DNA of 64,000 bases, taken from assembly GCA_949316235.1 (NCBI GenBank), contig OX438748.1:23624575-23688574 (forward strand). The letters are read 5' to 3'. Made by a program: the position numbers and the translations under genes. Below are positions 10,821 to 19,873 of this stretch, piece by piece (position 1 is the first letter of the stretch; each line of letters begins with the position of its first letter). The notes beneath the pieces were generated by a model. That model had not been told where the DNA came from and did not search any database. It was given only the letters and a program-made list of their open reading frames with translations. This stretch comes from Oegoconia quadripuncta (lineage: Eukaryota; Arthropoda; Insecta; Lepidoptera; Autostichidae).

Positions 10821-10835
10821 ATGAAATTTCTGTAA
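10821..10835 (+). other. Four-codon upstream ORF overlapping the splice donor
   Basis: An ATG with a purine at -3 opens a frame of four codons and then TAA. That stop codon is made of the first bases of the intron (the TAA of GTAAGT). In unspliced RNA this is a minimal uORF ahead of gag. In spliced RNA the stop is removed and the same ATG becomes the start of Env. I see no other ATG in the leader between the primer-binding site and gag. Confidence 0.7.
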
Positions 10836-10837
10836 GT
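10830..10837 (+). promoter_or_regulatory. Splice donor for the env subgenomic RNA
   Basis: CT|GTAAGT is a full-consensus 5' splice site, with the cut after 10831. It lies in the leader between the primer-binding site and gag, the usual donor position for errantivirus env mRNA. The first exon would carry the LTR leader, one ATG and three full codons plus two bases. Confidence 0.75.
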
Positions 10838-11011
10838 ACACTTGAACCGCTCTCGTGTTGCTTCCCTTAGTCCTAGTTACTTCCATATTCCAAGATTTTT
10901 CACCCGAAAAACGTAAGGGACCGGGAACCTGCATCTCGTCAGGCTCGCCGGAACGTCATAGATTTAAATAGAGACTTTGATTTTAACTTAAGCAGTCTAT
11001 TTGAGGTTAAG

Positions 11012-12265
11012 ATGTCTCACGACCCGGACACAATCTACAAAGCCTTACGCATGGTACCGGAGTTCGATGGCAACCCTAATATACTTACACGATTTATTAA
11101 TATTTGTGACCGAATAGTTGTACAGTATTTGAGCAATGCACCGGGTAGTGAACTATCTAATTTGTGCTTGTTAAACGGCATCCTTAATAAGATCACCGGG
11201 TCCGCTGCATGTACCATCAATTCAAATGGTATACCCGATAGCTGGGGAGGTATTAGAGCCGCCCTGATTAATAATTTTTCCGACCAACGCGACGAAACGG
11301 CCTTATACAATGACCTTTCATTAGCGACGCAGGGTAATAGGACACCTCAGGAGTTTTACGATCACTGCCAAACGTTATTTAGTACTATAATGACATATGT
11401 GACCTTACATGAGAACGTAACAACGACTATCGACGCAAAACGACTTTTATATAAAAAGGTAACAATGCAGGCATTCGTAAGAGGATTGAAGGAACCTTTA
11501 GGGTCCCGTATCAGGTGTATGCGCCCGGAAACCATCGAGAAAGCGCTAGAGTTCGTGCAGGAGGAACTAAATGTAATGTATTTACAACAGCGTAACAATG
11601 ATGTCCCAAAACCTCAAACTACTAAGATATCAATGCCTCCTATGGGGTTTACACCCCCGAGACCTCAGAACTTACAGGGTCCAATGCCGAATTGGCCAGC
11701 TCCTGCTGCCCAGCAGAGACCTTGGCAGCCACCCCCACAGCCTTTTAAATTTCACCCCTCTCCGAACCAACCCCAGTTTAGAATGCCCTCTCGTACTCAA
11801 CAAATGTTCCGTGCATTACCGCCAAACTATAACGCCCAAAGTAACGTGTTCCGGTTACCACCTAGGAACAACCCCCCTCAGAATTCGTTCCCGAAACCAA
11901 TGAGTGGAGTACAACACTTTACCCCTAAGGTACTACCCCACACTATGATGACAGGACACGACTGGCGCAAAGCGGGTAATCCGCCCCCAAATAACTATTT
12001 TAAATCGCGCGAAATGAACATTAATGAATGCGCGGCATACGATGACTCATATTACACGGCCGAGTATTACGAGCCGGAGTACAATTACTACACTGATTAT
12101 ACAGACTATACCTACAGTGTGGAATGTAATCCCGACGTGACGTATTACGACAACGACCTTACGGTTAATGACAATCAGCTGACTGACGATAATCAGCCAC
12201 AACCAGGCCCAAGCTGTGCTGAACCGAATTTTCAATCGGGTCAGAAGTTAAGAAAACCAAAATAG
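11012..12265 (+). CDS. gag: Gag structural protein of the errantivirus
   Basis: A 417-residue frame in the position of gag. Gag assembles the intracellular particle and packages the genomic RNA. The first ~190 residues are compact and alpha-helical in character, fitting a capsid-type domain. Residues of about 190-330 are strongly proline/glutamine-rich (many PP, NP and QP pairs), and residues of about 335-390 are rich in tyrosine and acidic residues. I see no CCHC zinc knuckle, which is usual for errantivirus Gag. The ATG has an A at -3 and is the first ATG after the four-codon uORF. The gene ends in TAG 40 bases into an overlap with the pol frame, which is in the -1 register, so Pol would be made as a Gag-Pol fusion by ribosomal frameshifting. 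No frame break is visible. Confidence 0.9.
   Translation: MSHDPDTIYKALRMVPEFDGNPNILTRFINICDRIVVQYLSNAPGSELSNLCLLNGILNKITGSAACTINSNGIPDSWGGIRAALINNFSDQRDETALYNDLSLATQGNRTPQEFYDHCQTLFSTIMTYVTLHENVTTTIDAKRLLYKKVTMQAFVRGLKEPLGSRIRCMRPETIEKALEFVQEELNVMYLQQRNNDVPKPQTTKISMPPMGFTPPRPQNLQGPMPNWPAPAAQQRPWQPPPQPFKFHPSPNQPQFRMPSRTQQMFRALPPNYNAQSNVFRLPPRNNPPQNSFPKPMSGVQHFTPKVLPHTMMTGHDWRKAGNPPPNNYFKSREMNINECAAYDDSYYTAEYYEPEYNYYTDYTDYTYSVECNPDVTYYDNDLTVNDNQLTDDNQPQPGPSCAEPNFQSGQKLRKPK
12223..12262 (+). promoter_or_regulatory. gag-pol overlap with presumed -1 frameshift
   Basis: The pol frame is open from just after a TGA at 12220-12222, and gag runs on to 12265, so a -1 shift must happen in this window of about 40 bases. 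I find no textbook X XXY YYZ heptamer. The runs AATTTTC and AGAAAACCAAAAT are the best weak candidates. Frameshifting at this junction is known for errantiviruses; the exact site here is unresolved. Confidence 0.55.
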
Positions 12266-15200
12266 AAGTAAATCTTCAGACGCAGAGGCAGTTACCTTAC
12301 ATTCAGATTGCAGAACCACCTTTAAAACTACTCATAGACACAGGCGCAAACCAGTCATTTATCAGTCCGGAAATCGTAGAAAAATATTTTTCACATTTTT
12401 CTCTAAACTATGACCCTTTTGAGGTGACTAACGTACACGCCACCAGTAGGAGTAATTATTCTATCACACTGCCTTGCTTTGCCGAATTCAACGATATGGA
12501 TACCATTAAACTATTCGTTTATCGGTTCCATGACTACTTCGATGGACTTATAGGATTAGATTTACTTACAAAATGGGAGGCTAAGATAGACCTAAAGAAC
12601 AGGAGCCTAACAACTCAGTCTGCTTCGAACCCTATTAGGATGTACAACTCTTGTAATGTTAATCTGTACGAGGACATAATCCCAGCTGGAACTTCCAAAC
12701 TAGTTCGAATCCCTATTAACACCCCGGATGGTGATGTCCTAGTAGAAGAACAATCATTGAGTAATTGTATTATCCATCCATGTCTCACAACCGTTATTAG
12801 CAACCGCGGGTACTTAGAGGTTGAGAATCCGACACCAAATGATGTCATATTCTCCCTTGATAGACCGGCTACTGCCGAGCTATTTAATGTCGAGTGCACA
12901 CGCACCGAACAACCAATGACACGAGAACAGGACGTAACATCGCGACTCCGAACGGATCACTTGAACGAGGAGGAAAAAGTTAATCTTACAACCCTTTGTT
13001 CTCGCTACGCAGACGTTTTCTATCTCGAAGGAGAGGCCCTCACCTTCACGAACAAGATCAAACACCGTATTAAGACAACTGATGAGGTCCCAGTGTACAC
13101 AAAAACGTATCGCTACCCATTCATACACCGTCAAGAGGTTAGGGACCAGATAACAAAGATGCTGGAGCAAGGTATAATACGGCCTTCCGACTCTGCCTGG
13201 AGCTCACCTATCTGGGTTGTGCCCAAAAAAGCAGACGCATCAGGTAAGCAGAAATGGCGTCTTGTGGTTGACTTTCGTAAGCTGAATGACAAGACTATAG
13301 ACGACAAGTACCCTATTCCGAATATCAACGATGTCCTTGACAAGCTCGGGAAGTGCCAGTACTTCACAACCCTCGACCTGGCGAGTGGTTTTTATCAAGT
13401 CGAAATGGACCCCCAGGATATTTCCAAAACAGGCTTCAATGTAGAACATGGCCACTTTGAATTCCTTCGGATGCCTATGGGACTGAAGAACTCGCCATCC
13501 ACGTTTCAGCGAGTAATGGATAACGTCCTCAGAGGTCTCCAGAACGACATATGCCTTGTTTATCTTGATGACATCATCGTTTTCAGTACGTCACTGCAAG
13601 AACATATGGTCAATCTAGAGAAAGTTTTTCAAAGACTCCGAGAGTCGAACTTTAAAATCCAGATGGATAAGTCCGAATTTCTCAAACTTGAAACGGCCTA
13701 TCTCGGCCATGTTATCAGCAGGGATGGTATAAAACCAAACCCCGATAAGATATCAGCCATAAAGAAATATCCAATTCCAAAAACCCCCAAAGAAATCAAA
13801 CAATTCTTAGGCCTTCTCGGTTACTACCGAAAATTCATCCCAGACTTCGCTCGCATCACTAAACCCCTCACACAATGTTTAAAAAAGGGTAAAAAGGTAA
13901 CCTTCGACCCTGACTATGTGAATAGTTTTGAAAAATGTAAAACCCTCCTCACTAATGACCCTATCTTACAATACCCCGATTTCAGCAAAGAATTTATCTT
14001 GACAACAGACGCATCAAATGTCGCCATTGGAGCGATACTATCCCAAGGGCCAATTGGATCTGACAAGCCCGTATGCTACGCGTCTCGTACCCTAAACGAA
14101 AGCGAACTTAATTATAGTACCATTGAGAAGGAACTCCTAGCTATAGTGTGGTCCACTAAGTACTTTAGGCCTTATCTCTTTGGACGCAAGTTTAAGGTAC
14201 TGACTGACCACAAACCATTACAGTGGATGATGAATTTGAAAGAACCAAATTCTCGTCTCACAAGATGGCGACTTAGACTAAGCGAATACGACTTTACTGT
14301 AGTGTACAAGAAAGGTAAAGCGAACACCAACGCTGACGCTCTTTCTCGTATAGAAATACACAACGAGGAAATTAGTTCCTTAATCGAGGAACTAAAGGAC
14401 TTGAGTTCATTTATAAGGAAACCCTCTGAGAAGACCCCGACTCCTGTTGATTGTCCAACTGAGACCGCACAGACCGACAATGACGAGGACATGAGTTCAC
14501 TAAGAGGAAACCCTTCAGAAAAACCACCGGCCCTAGCAAACTCATCGACTGAGACAGTACACACCAGTAAGGAGCACCCTATATTGGAAGTACCTATAAC
14601 AGATGAACCCCTTAATCGATATCATAGACAGATCTATCTTACAGTTGTAAGCGACATAAAGCGAAAGCCGACAGTAACGAAACCATTTGACACCCATACA
14701 CGTGTAGCTCTACAGTTATCCGAGTTAAACCTGGAGGAGGATGTAGTTAACGCCATCAAAGAATATGTCAACCCCAAAGTAAAGACGGCTATTCTAATAA
14801 ATCCACCCTTAGCCATGTATAAAATCATACCAATTATACAGGATAAGTTCAAAAGCTCCTCTATTAACCTTGTACTGGCTAAGCTTGAATTAGAAAATGT
14901 TAAAGAATATCTACGCCAACAGGATATCATTCGTCACTATCATGATGGCAAAACTAATCACCGGGGCATTAACGAATGTTATCTGTCCCTCTCACGAAGG
15001 TACTACTGGCCCAAAATGAAGGAGCACATTATAAAATTCATAAACGAGTGCACAATATGCGGGCAGGCTAAGTATGACAGAAACCCCATTAGACCACAGT
15101 TCAACATCGTCCCCCCGGCAACCAAACCATTTGAAATAGTCCACATGGACCTATTCACCGTCCAAAGCGAGAAATATATAACATTCATAGACGTGTTCAC

Positions 15201-15984
15201 AAAATACGGACAAGCATACCACCTTCGAGATGGCACAGCTATCAGCATCTTACAGGCGTTGCTTCATTTCTGCACCCACCATGGAGTCCCCATGACCATA
15301 ATAACAGACAACGGGACTGAGTTCACAAATCAACTTTTCTCTGAGTTCACACGACTCCATAAGATAAATCACCATAAAATCCTAGCTCATTCGCCTAATG
15401 ACAACGGCAACATTGAACGCTACCATTCGACTCTCTTGGAACACCTTCGAATCCTTAAACTACAACACAAGGACGAACCAATAGTCAATCTTATGCCGTA
15501 TGCTATAATAGCCTACAACAGCTCCATTCACAGCTTCACTAAATGCAGACCTTTCGACCTACTGACTGGGCACTTCGATCCCCGAGACGCCCTTGACATT
15601 GACTTCACAGAGCATTTATTGCAGCAGTATGTTCAAACCCATAGGGATCAAATGAAGAAAGTTTATGACATTATAAACGAATCATCCCTTGCTAACCGAA
15701 CCACCATTATAGAGAATAGAAATAAAGACAGGGAACCCGAGGTAGAATATGCACCCCAACAACAGATATTCATTAAAAATCCCTTCGCCAGCCGCCAAAA
15801 AATTGCACCACGCTACACACAGGATACCGTGTTAGCTGACCTACCCATACATATCTACACGTCTAAAAAACGTGGTCCTGTTGCTAAATCGCGATTAAAG
15901 AGAATTCCTAAATCTGCTAACTTGTTACAGGATTCTGCTATCACTGACCGTCCGCATGACGCAGCCTCAGGAAATAAAATTTGA
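12223..15984 (+). CDS. pol: Pol polyprotein: protease, reverse transcriptase, RNase H, integrase
   Basis: An open frame of 1253 residues, read as the downstream part of a Gag-Pol fusion, so no start codon is expected. Domains in order: aspartic protease with DTGA at residue ~39; reverse transcriptase with LPRMPMG-like and YLDD motifs (YLDD at ~447); RNase H beginning TTDASN with the catalytic Asp at ~596; the HHCC zinc-binding domain of integrase around residues 905-950 (CTICG); and a DD35E integrase core with Asp at ~976 (HMDLF), Asp at ~1029 (TDNGTEF) and Glu at ~1065 (NIERYH). The D-to-E spacing is exactly 35. The C-terminal part is basic, as in gypsy-type integrases. Every catalytic residue I looked for is present and there are no stops. 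The last 29 bases overlap env. The enzyme set copies the RNA and inserts the DNA. Confidence 0.93.
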   Translation, partial: TEFSIGSEVKKTKIEVNLQTQRQLPYIQIAEPPLKLLIDTGANQSFISPEIVEKYFSHFSLNYDPFEVTNVHATSRSNYSITLPCFAEFNDMDTIKLFVYRFHDYFDGLIGLDLLTKWEAKIDLKNRSLTTQSASNPIRMYNSCNVNLYEDIIPAGTSKLVRIPINTPDGDVLVEEQSLSNCIIHPCLTTVISNRGYLEVENPTPNDVIFSLDRPATAELFNVECTRTEQPMTREQDVTSRLRTDHLNEEEKVNLTTLCSRYADVFYLEGEALTFTNKIKHRIKTTDEVPVYTKTYRYPFIHRQEVRDQITKMLEQGIIRPSDSAWSSPIWVVPKKADASGKQKWRLVVDFRKLNDKTIDDKYPIPNINDVLDKLGKCQYFTTLDLASGFYQVEMDPQDISKTGFNVEHGHFEFLRMPMGLKNSPSTFQRVMDNVLRGLQNDICLVYLDDIIVFSTSLQEHMVNLEKVFQRLRESNFKIQMDKSEFLKLETAYLGHVISRDGIKPNPDKISAIKKYPIPKTPKEIKQFLGLLGYYRKFIPDFARITKPLTQCLKKGKKVTFDPDYVNSFEKCKTLLTNDPILQYPDFSKEFILTTDASNVAIGAILSQGPIGSDKPVCYASRTLNESELNYSTIEKELLAIVWSTKYFRPYLFGRKFKVLTDHKPLQWMMNLKEPNSRLTRWRLRLSEYDFTVVYKKGKANTNADALSRIEIHNEEISSLIEELKDLSSFIRKPSEKTPTPVDCPTETAQTDNDEDMSSLRGNPSEKPPALANSSTETVHTSKEHPILEVPITDEPLNRYHRQIYLTVVSDIKRKPTVTKPFDTHTRVALQLSELNLEEDVVNAIKEYVNPKVKTAILINPPLAMYKIIPIIQDKFKSSSINLVLAKLELENVKEYLRQQDIIRHYHDGKTNHRGINECYLSLSRRYYWPKMKEHIIKFINECTICGQAKYDRNPIRPQFNIVPPATKPFEIVHMDLFTVQSEKYITFIDVFTKYGQAYHLRDGTAISILQALLHFCTHHGVPMTIITDNGTEFTNQLFSEFTRLHKINHHKILAHSPNDNGNIERYHSTLLEHLRILKLQHKDEPIVNLMPYAIIAYNSSIHSFTKCRPFDLLTGHFDPRDALDIDFTEHLLQQYVQTHRDQMKKVYDIINESSLANRTTIIENRNKDREPEVEYAPQQQIFIKNPFASRQKIAPRYTQDTVLADLPIHIYTSKKRGPVAKSRLKRIPKSANLLQDSAITDRPHDAASGNKI
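15913..15931 (+). promoter_or_regulatory. Splice acceptor for env, with branch-point-like CTAAC
   Basis: TGCTAACTTGTTACAG|G combines a near-ideal branch sequence (CTAAC) with a short pyrimidine tract and CAG, cut after 15930. It lies near the end of pol, 25 bases upstream of the env ATG. The exon that begins here continues in the env frame without a stop, and its phase fits the donor at 10831. Confidence 0.7.
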
Positions 15985-17644
15985 AACGTTGGCTGACGGG
16001 CCAGGACTATTGCCGTATAAACTTGGACTGACGAGACTAACCACTCACTACCATACATTTCTACAGTACATACAACTGAAGGACGTCGAAGACAAAGTCA
16101 ACATGTTACAGACCCAATTACAGAGCTACAGGACTCGACTCAGGAATGAAACCTATATCCTATACGAGCTTCAGATAGAATACCTAACTAACAAACTTGG
16201 CAGAGTAGTAAACCAACTCAAAACCCTAGAACCCAATCGGGCTAAAAGAGGTCTTGTAGATGGCCTTGGCTCTGTAATAAAGAGCGTCACCGGAAATTTA
16301 GATTATTCTGACGCTATAAAATATAATGACGCAATTAGAACCCTTCAAAGTAACCAAGATAAAATCGTGTCCGATGTGAATAGCCACATCAGTCTCAGTA
16401 AAGAGTGGATGTCCAGACATAGCAATGTCTTATCCCAAATAGTTGAAAATCAGTCTAAAATTAATACAACCTTAGAGTTAATATTAGATAAGGATGCCTA
16501 TAGGGAGGATAGCTTAATAAAATATGCAAAATTTGCTCAGCTTCTAGGAATAATAGGTGAAAACATAGAAGATTTAATGGAAGAATTAATTAGGGTAGAA
16601 AATTCGCTAGCTTTTATACGTGCTTCGAGTACGCATCACTCAATGATAGACATAGACGTATTAAAGTCAATGATAGATAAATTAAAAACCATATATAATA
16701 GAGATCAAATTCTGGACCTAGAATTAAGAGAATATTACGACATCATAAAACCAGGCTCCTATTATACGGAAAAGCAGATAGTCATAATTCTTAGATTTCC
16801 TATAGTTACCGGAGATATATATGACCTTTACAGATTATCCATAGTACCCAATAAGAACCAACAAGCCCTTGTCCCCACCTATCCTTTTATAGCAACCAAC
16901 GAGAAGTCGTTCGTGTACATAGAGGCAGAATGCCCGAAGTTAAGTACTCTGTATCTCTGCGAAAAAGAAATAACTCACCAAGTTCGAACGAAGTCTGACT
17001 GCGTACACGAGCTCATCAACAATCAAGCGCTACTGGAAGAATCCTGCCACTTTACAACAGTTACCTCATCGAAAGAAGCAATGGAAAAGCTCGACGACCA
17101 GCACTACACATTGTACTTCCCACATCCAACGAAGGTACAGCTAGCCTGTGGCAGAGAAGATTTTATCTTACTGCAAGGAAGTCATCTCGCCACCATACCT
17201 GTTAACTGCTATCTGCGTACTACTGAATTTACTATTATCAATGACGATGACGAGATCAAAGGCCAGCCGCTGAAATTAATGAAGATCCCCTACGATGAGG
17301 AGAAGCAAGCCGCTATTTCACATCACATTAGTCTCAACTCCATCGACCTGCAAGGACTCCACAGCATCCAGGATAAGATCATGCTTGAAGCTCCCTTACA
17401 AGCCGACCAAGTACACTCCGATGTATTATATCATACAACCATACCCCTTTATGTCATAATACTAAGTGCAGGGGTACTCTCTATCATCATGTTACACCGC
17501 CGATACAAGACTTGGAACTGCAAAAAAGGAGAAGATCCTGCACCATCCACTTCTAAGCATATATACGCGCTGCCTGGAAAGCAACGGGAACCCAAACCCC
17601 GGGAATCAATCCCAGCAACATTTTCATTAAACGTCCTGAAATAG
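15956..17644 (+). CDS. env: Env fusion glycoprotein of the errantivirus (F-protein type)
   Basis: A 562-residue frame with the layout of insect errantivirus Env and the related baculovirus F proteins. A furin-type RAKR site at residues 95-98 is followed by the glycine-rich fusion-peptide-like GLVDGLGSVIKSVTGNLD. A long helical region follows (about 115-240), then a cysteine-containing middle part, and one transmembrane segment at about 496-513 (PLYVIILSAGVLSIIML) with a cytoplasmic tail of about 50 residues. Three N-glycosylation sequons are visible (NET, NQS, NTT). In this frame the first ATG has no signal peptide. The frame is open upstream to the splice acceptor, and the spliced mRNA would add a short hydrophobic N-terminus of signal-peptide type from the leader ATG. 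It overlaps pol by 29 bases. No break is visible. Whether it still mediates fusion cannot be told from sequence. Confidence 0.88.
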   Translation: MTQPQEIKFETLADGPGLLPYKLGLTRLTTHYHTFLQYIQLKDVEDKVNMLQTQLQSYRTRLRNETYILYELQIEYLTNKLGRVVNQLKTLEPNRAKRGLVDGLGSVIKSVTGNLDYSDAIKYNDAIRTLQSNQDKIVSDVNSHISLSKEWMSRHSNVLSQIVENQSKINTTLELILDKDAYREDSLIKYAKFAQLLGIIGENIEDLMEELIRVENSLAFIRASSTHHSMIDIDVLKSMIDKLKTIYNRDQILDLELREYYDIIKPGSYYTEKQIVIILRFPIVTGDIYDLYRLSIVPNKNQQALVPTYPFIATNEKSFVYIEAECPKLSTLYLCEKEITHQVRTKSDCVHELINNQALLEESCHFTTVTSSKEAMEKLDDQHYTLYFPHPTKVQLACGREDFILLQGSHLATIPVNCYLRTTEFTIINDDDEIKGQPLKLMKIPYDEEKQAAISHHISLNSIDLQGLHSIQDKIMLEAPLQADQVHSDVLYHTTIPLYVIILSAGVLSIIMLHRRYKTWNCKKGEDPAPSTSKHIYALPGKQREPKPRESIPATFSLNVLK

Positions 17645-17654
17645 TTGCTGGTCT

Positions 17655-17665
17655 GAGGGTGGAGG
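17655..17665 (+). promoter_or_regulatory. Polypurine tract
   Basis: GAGGGTGGAGG lies immediately before the 3' LTR, the position from which plus-strand DNA synthesis is primed. It is purine-only except for one T. Confidence 0.8.
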
Positions 17666-17922
17666 AGTTACGCATAGCGACACAAGGAAGATCGCCAATC
17701 CAGCAATAACCCCAATACATTCAACGACGCACGAGGCGCTGACGCTGCGAAATGTGAAGTGTCGACGGCACTCAGCAGAGCCGCCAAATTTCCACTATTG
17801 ACTCATTCCGTATTCATACTTCGAATTGGCAACTAGGTTAATTAGGCATTATAAGTATTTTTGTAATTTCTTTTAATTAAATTTATCCAAGTAATTTTGG
17901 TTTTTTTTCGGACCTCCGACCG
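17666..17922 (+). repeat. 3' LTR of the errantivirus, lacking its outer 13 bases
   Basis: Reading the two LTRs side by side I find no difference over 257 bp. Identity stops after ...GACCTCCGACCG, where the 5' LTR continues CAGCGTACGTAAT but this copy runs into a T-rich, unrelated sequence. The loss is in U5, which would be regenerated from the 5' LTR during reverse transcription, so it need not prevent copying of the element. Confidence 0.9.
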
Positions 17923-18477
17923 TTTTTTTATTTATTTTGGTATATTATTATTTTGTTTAGCAATAATGGGTAATCATTATATATTATATTCATTTATTAT
18001 ATTTTATTCATTTATTATGTCCATTTATTATAAGTATTAGGTTTATGTAATTTTTATTATTATTTGAATTTAGTATATGTATCTTTGTCTTTATCATTGA
18101 AAAATTCGTTAATTGTATAATAGCTTTTATTTATTAAAAACTTCTTTAATTGCGTTATGAATTGGTTTAGTTAGACAACATTTAGTCACTATTCCAAATT
18201 CACAGATTCTTCATTCTTTAGGATTTTTTCCATCCATCCACATACGCATATGCTAACTCACACACACGCATACACACACACTAACACAAAATACACCAAA
18301 ATTAATTCGTTCATTCTCATAGCTCCGTAGCTGAATATTATGTATTTTTTTAGTAGTCTGTGGCTAATGGTGCTGGTATTACAATTAACCATATTAGTTT
18401 GTAAATTAGTCTTTAAGTAACAGTTATTGTAATACTGTTTGTTAGTCCTAAATAAATAAAAAAAAAAAAAAAAAACA
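17923..18477 (+). other. AT-rich sequence ending in poly(A), probably a LINE 3' untranslated region
   Basis: No gene. The stretch is TTTATTATT-rich, contains a short CA-rich run near 18260, and ends CTAAATAAATAAAA followed by a run of A. That ending suggests the 3' end of a retroposed transcript. Its 5' part may have been lost when the right edge of the errantivirus was rearranged. Confidence 0.4.
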
Positions 18478-18869
18478 TTGATGATACAAATGATTATATC
18501 ATCCAGTACTCATATTGTAAATACATACAAAAACACATATCTGTATGATCAAACAAATATACATCTAGCGAGATTTTTTTTTTTTTTTATTCGGATTATT
18601 TAGATTCGGACACGAAACGTCCAGACATACGGTCAGGGTCTCCAAACCTCTTCACCAAATAGGTTATCGTCAACGTCATTACGATTTGCCTCCCGTCCAA
18701 ATCAAATTTGCGAATTAGGACCATGCCAAAACTTTCCGAACTGTTATTGTGTAATATATTTTCGGCTTTAAGCCCCATGGAAATTCATTTTCTAACTTCA
18801 AATATATTAAATGCTCAAATTGTATTATTATTAAGATCTGGAAATTATAGAATGTCAAAGGCATAGTCC
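18478..18869 (-). other. Unassigned segment with a poly(T) start
   Basis: A run of T at 18571-18588 would be the poly(A) tail of a minus-strand retroposed copy. A 60-codon minus-strand frame (18596-18778) sits next to it and has protein-like composition, but I recognise no motif. It may be a processed or LINE-derived fragment. Confidence 0.25.
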
Positions 18870-19140
18870 AAAATACTTTATTTTTCTAAGTACCTACACA
18901 GGGCACGCTTAAAATAGCCAGATTTTACATTTTTTAAGCTATTACTCAAAAAGCAATTTTTCCTTGAGAAAAATAAGGAAAGAACTCGAGGGGTTGCTCT
19001 TTTTAAAACCAAGTTTTTATATTGCAAAAAGGTTTTATATTTCATTATTAATTGTGAAATAGCCTGGCATGTGAACGAGCTGGTTACGTCCATGGATGAT
19101 TATAATCCAAATAGTCTGGTATTTTATAATATGCTTAATA
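18870..19140 (-). mobile_element. LINE 3' tail copy
   Basis: The words CTTAAAATAGCCAGATTTTACATTTTTTAAG, in two parts, and CTCGAGGGGTTGCTC and GTGAAATAGCCTGG also occur at about 49497-49760 in the same orientation. A TTTATTTT start is consistent with a minus-strand tail. This is a dispersed retroposed repeat, and its coding part, if any, is gone. Confidence 0.5.
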
Positions 19141-19500
19141 AGTTTCTGCTTTACAGAATCTTTAAATTTGTACATTAACGGGAACCTTATTGAGAAAACG
19201 TATGCGTAGCCCTCTGAATGAATTACTGATTTTGCGGAGCTGCTTGCATGACCAACAAATTTATCTTTTTTTCCTGTATTGACGTCATGTTTAACACTAT
19301 TTTTCCTAAGTGATGATATATTTTTTTAAACATAGATTTAATGTCATGTGTTCTATTATTTTTTGAAAATAAAACCGTGGCTCGACTATGAATACGACCC
19401 TCATAGCCATGCATGGAATGCCAGTAAGTAGAGACAAAGCATTTTTCATTGCGGCAACCTCCGCGAAATGAAATTTCACAGAACACCCCGTTTTAATATT
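19141..19500 (-). pseudogene. Decayed LINE ORF2 C-terminus
   Basis: In reverse the frames give KHDVNTGKKDKFVGHAS and, after a shift, a segment aligned with IRFFNKVP. The better-kept copy at 29580-29775 reads HDVNTRNKDKLAGHISRL then FFNKVPVDIQNLPFDKFK. Proteins of this form are the C-termini of CR1/Jockey-type reverse transcriptases. Stops and frameshifts make it dead. Confidence 0.45.
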
Positions 19501-19873
19501 ACAATTATTATCAGTTTGTGCCATCCGCTAAAAGCACTTTAAAGTAAAAAAGTTTCAAGTGCGAGTAGCTTGTCTTGGCCTGAGGGTTTCGTACATGACA
19601 TGACCAGAATAGAAGAAGACTGGATGGTTTGGTGTCCAGACTGAACGGAGTGCACAGTAACCAATGCTCAGCAAAGGGAACTGGAGAGAATATAGTCTAC
19701 CTAGTGGATCGATCATCCGACTGACGTCCGCATACGTCCCACCCTCAATACTCAACGGTTAAACTTTGGCTATTAGTACTAGAATGCTGTAATTAGGCAT
19801 AGAGTAAAAATAAAGATTTGTAAGAAACATATTCTTAGACTACCTCCACTACACGTAAAGTGGGTATCTTCGC

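Larger units (their letters stand above)
10371..17922 (+). mobile_element. Errantivirus (Ty3/gypsy endogenous retrovirus), TED-like, nearly complete
   Basis: About 7.55 kb with two LTRs, tRNA primer-binding site, gag, pol in the -1 frame, env and polypurine tract, in the canonical order of insect errantiviruses. The overall length, the LTR of about 270 bp and the presence of env resemble TED of Trichoplusia ni; that resemblance is from knowledge of the family, not from a search. The three frames are open throughout and the LTRs are identical over 257 bp, so the copy is young and may be capable of expression. Two things are odd. The 3' LTR is 13 bases short at its outer end, and no target-site duplication is visible. 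Confidence 0.93.

Noticed and set aside
14172..14564. A 130-codon minus-strand frame inside pol
   Set aside because: It is a shadow of the dense pol reading frame with no independent signal.
17923..18477. Right flank as a continuation of the errantivirus
   Set aside because: It shares no sequence with the 5' LTR end or with the leader and ends in its own poly(A).
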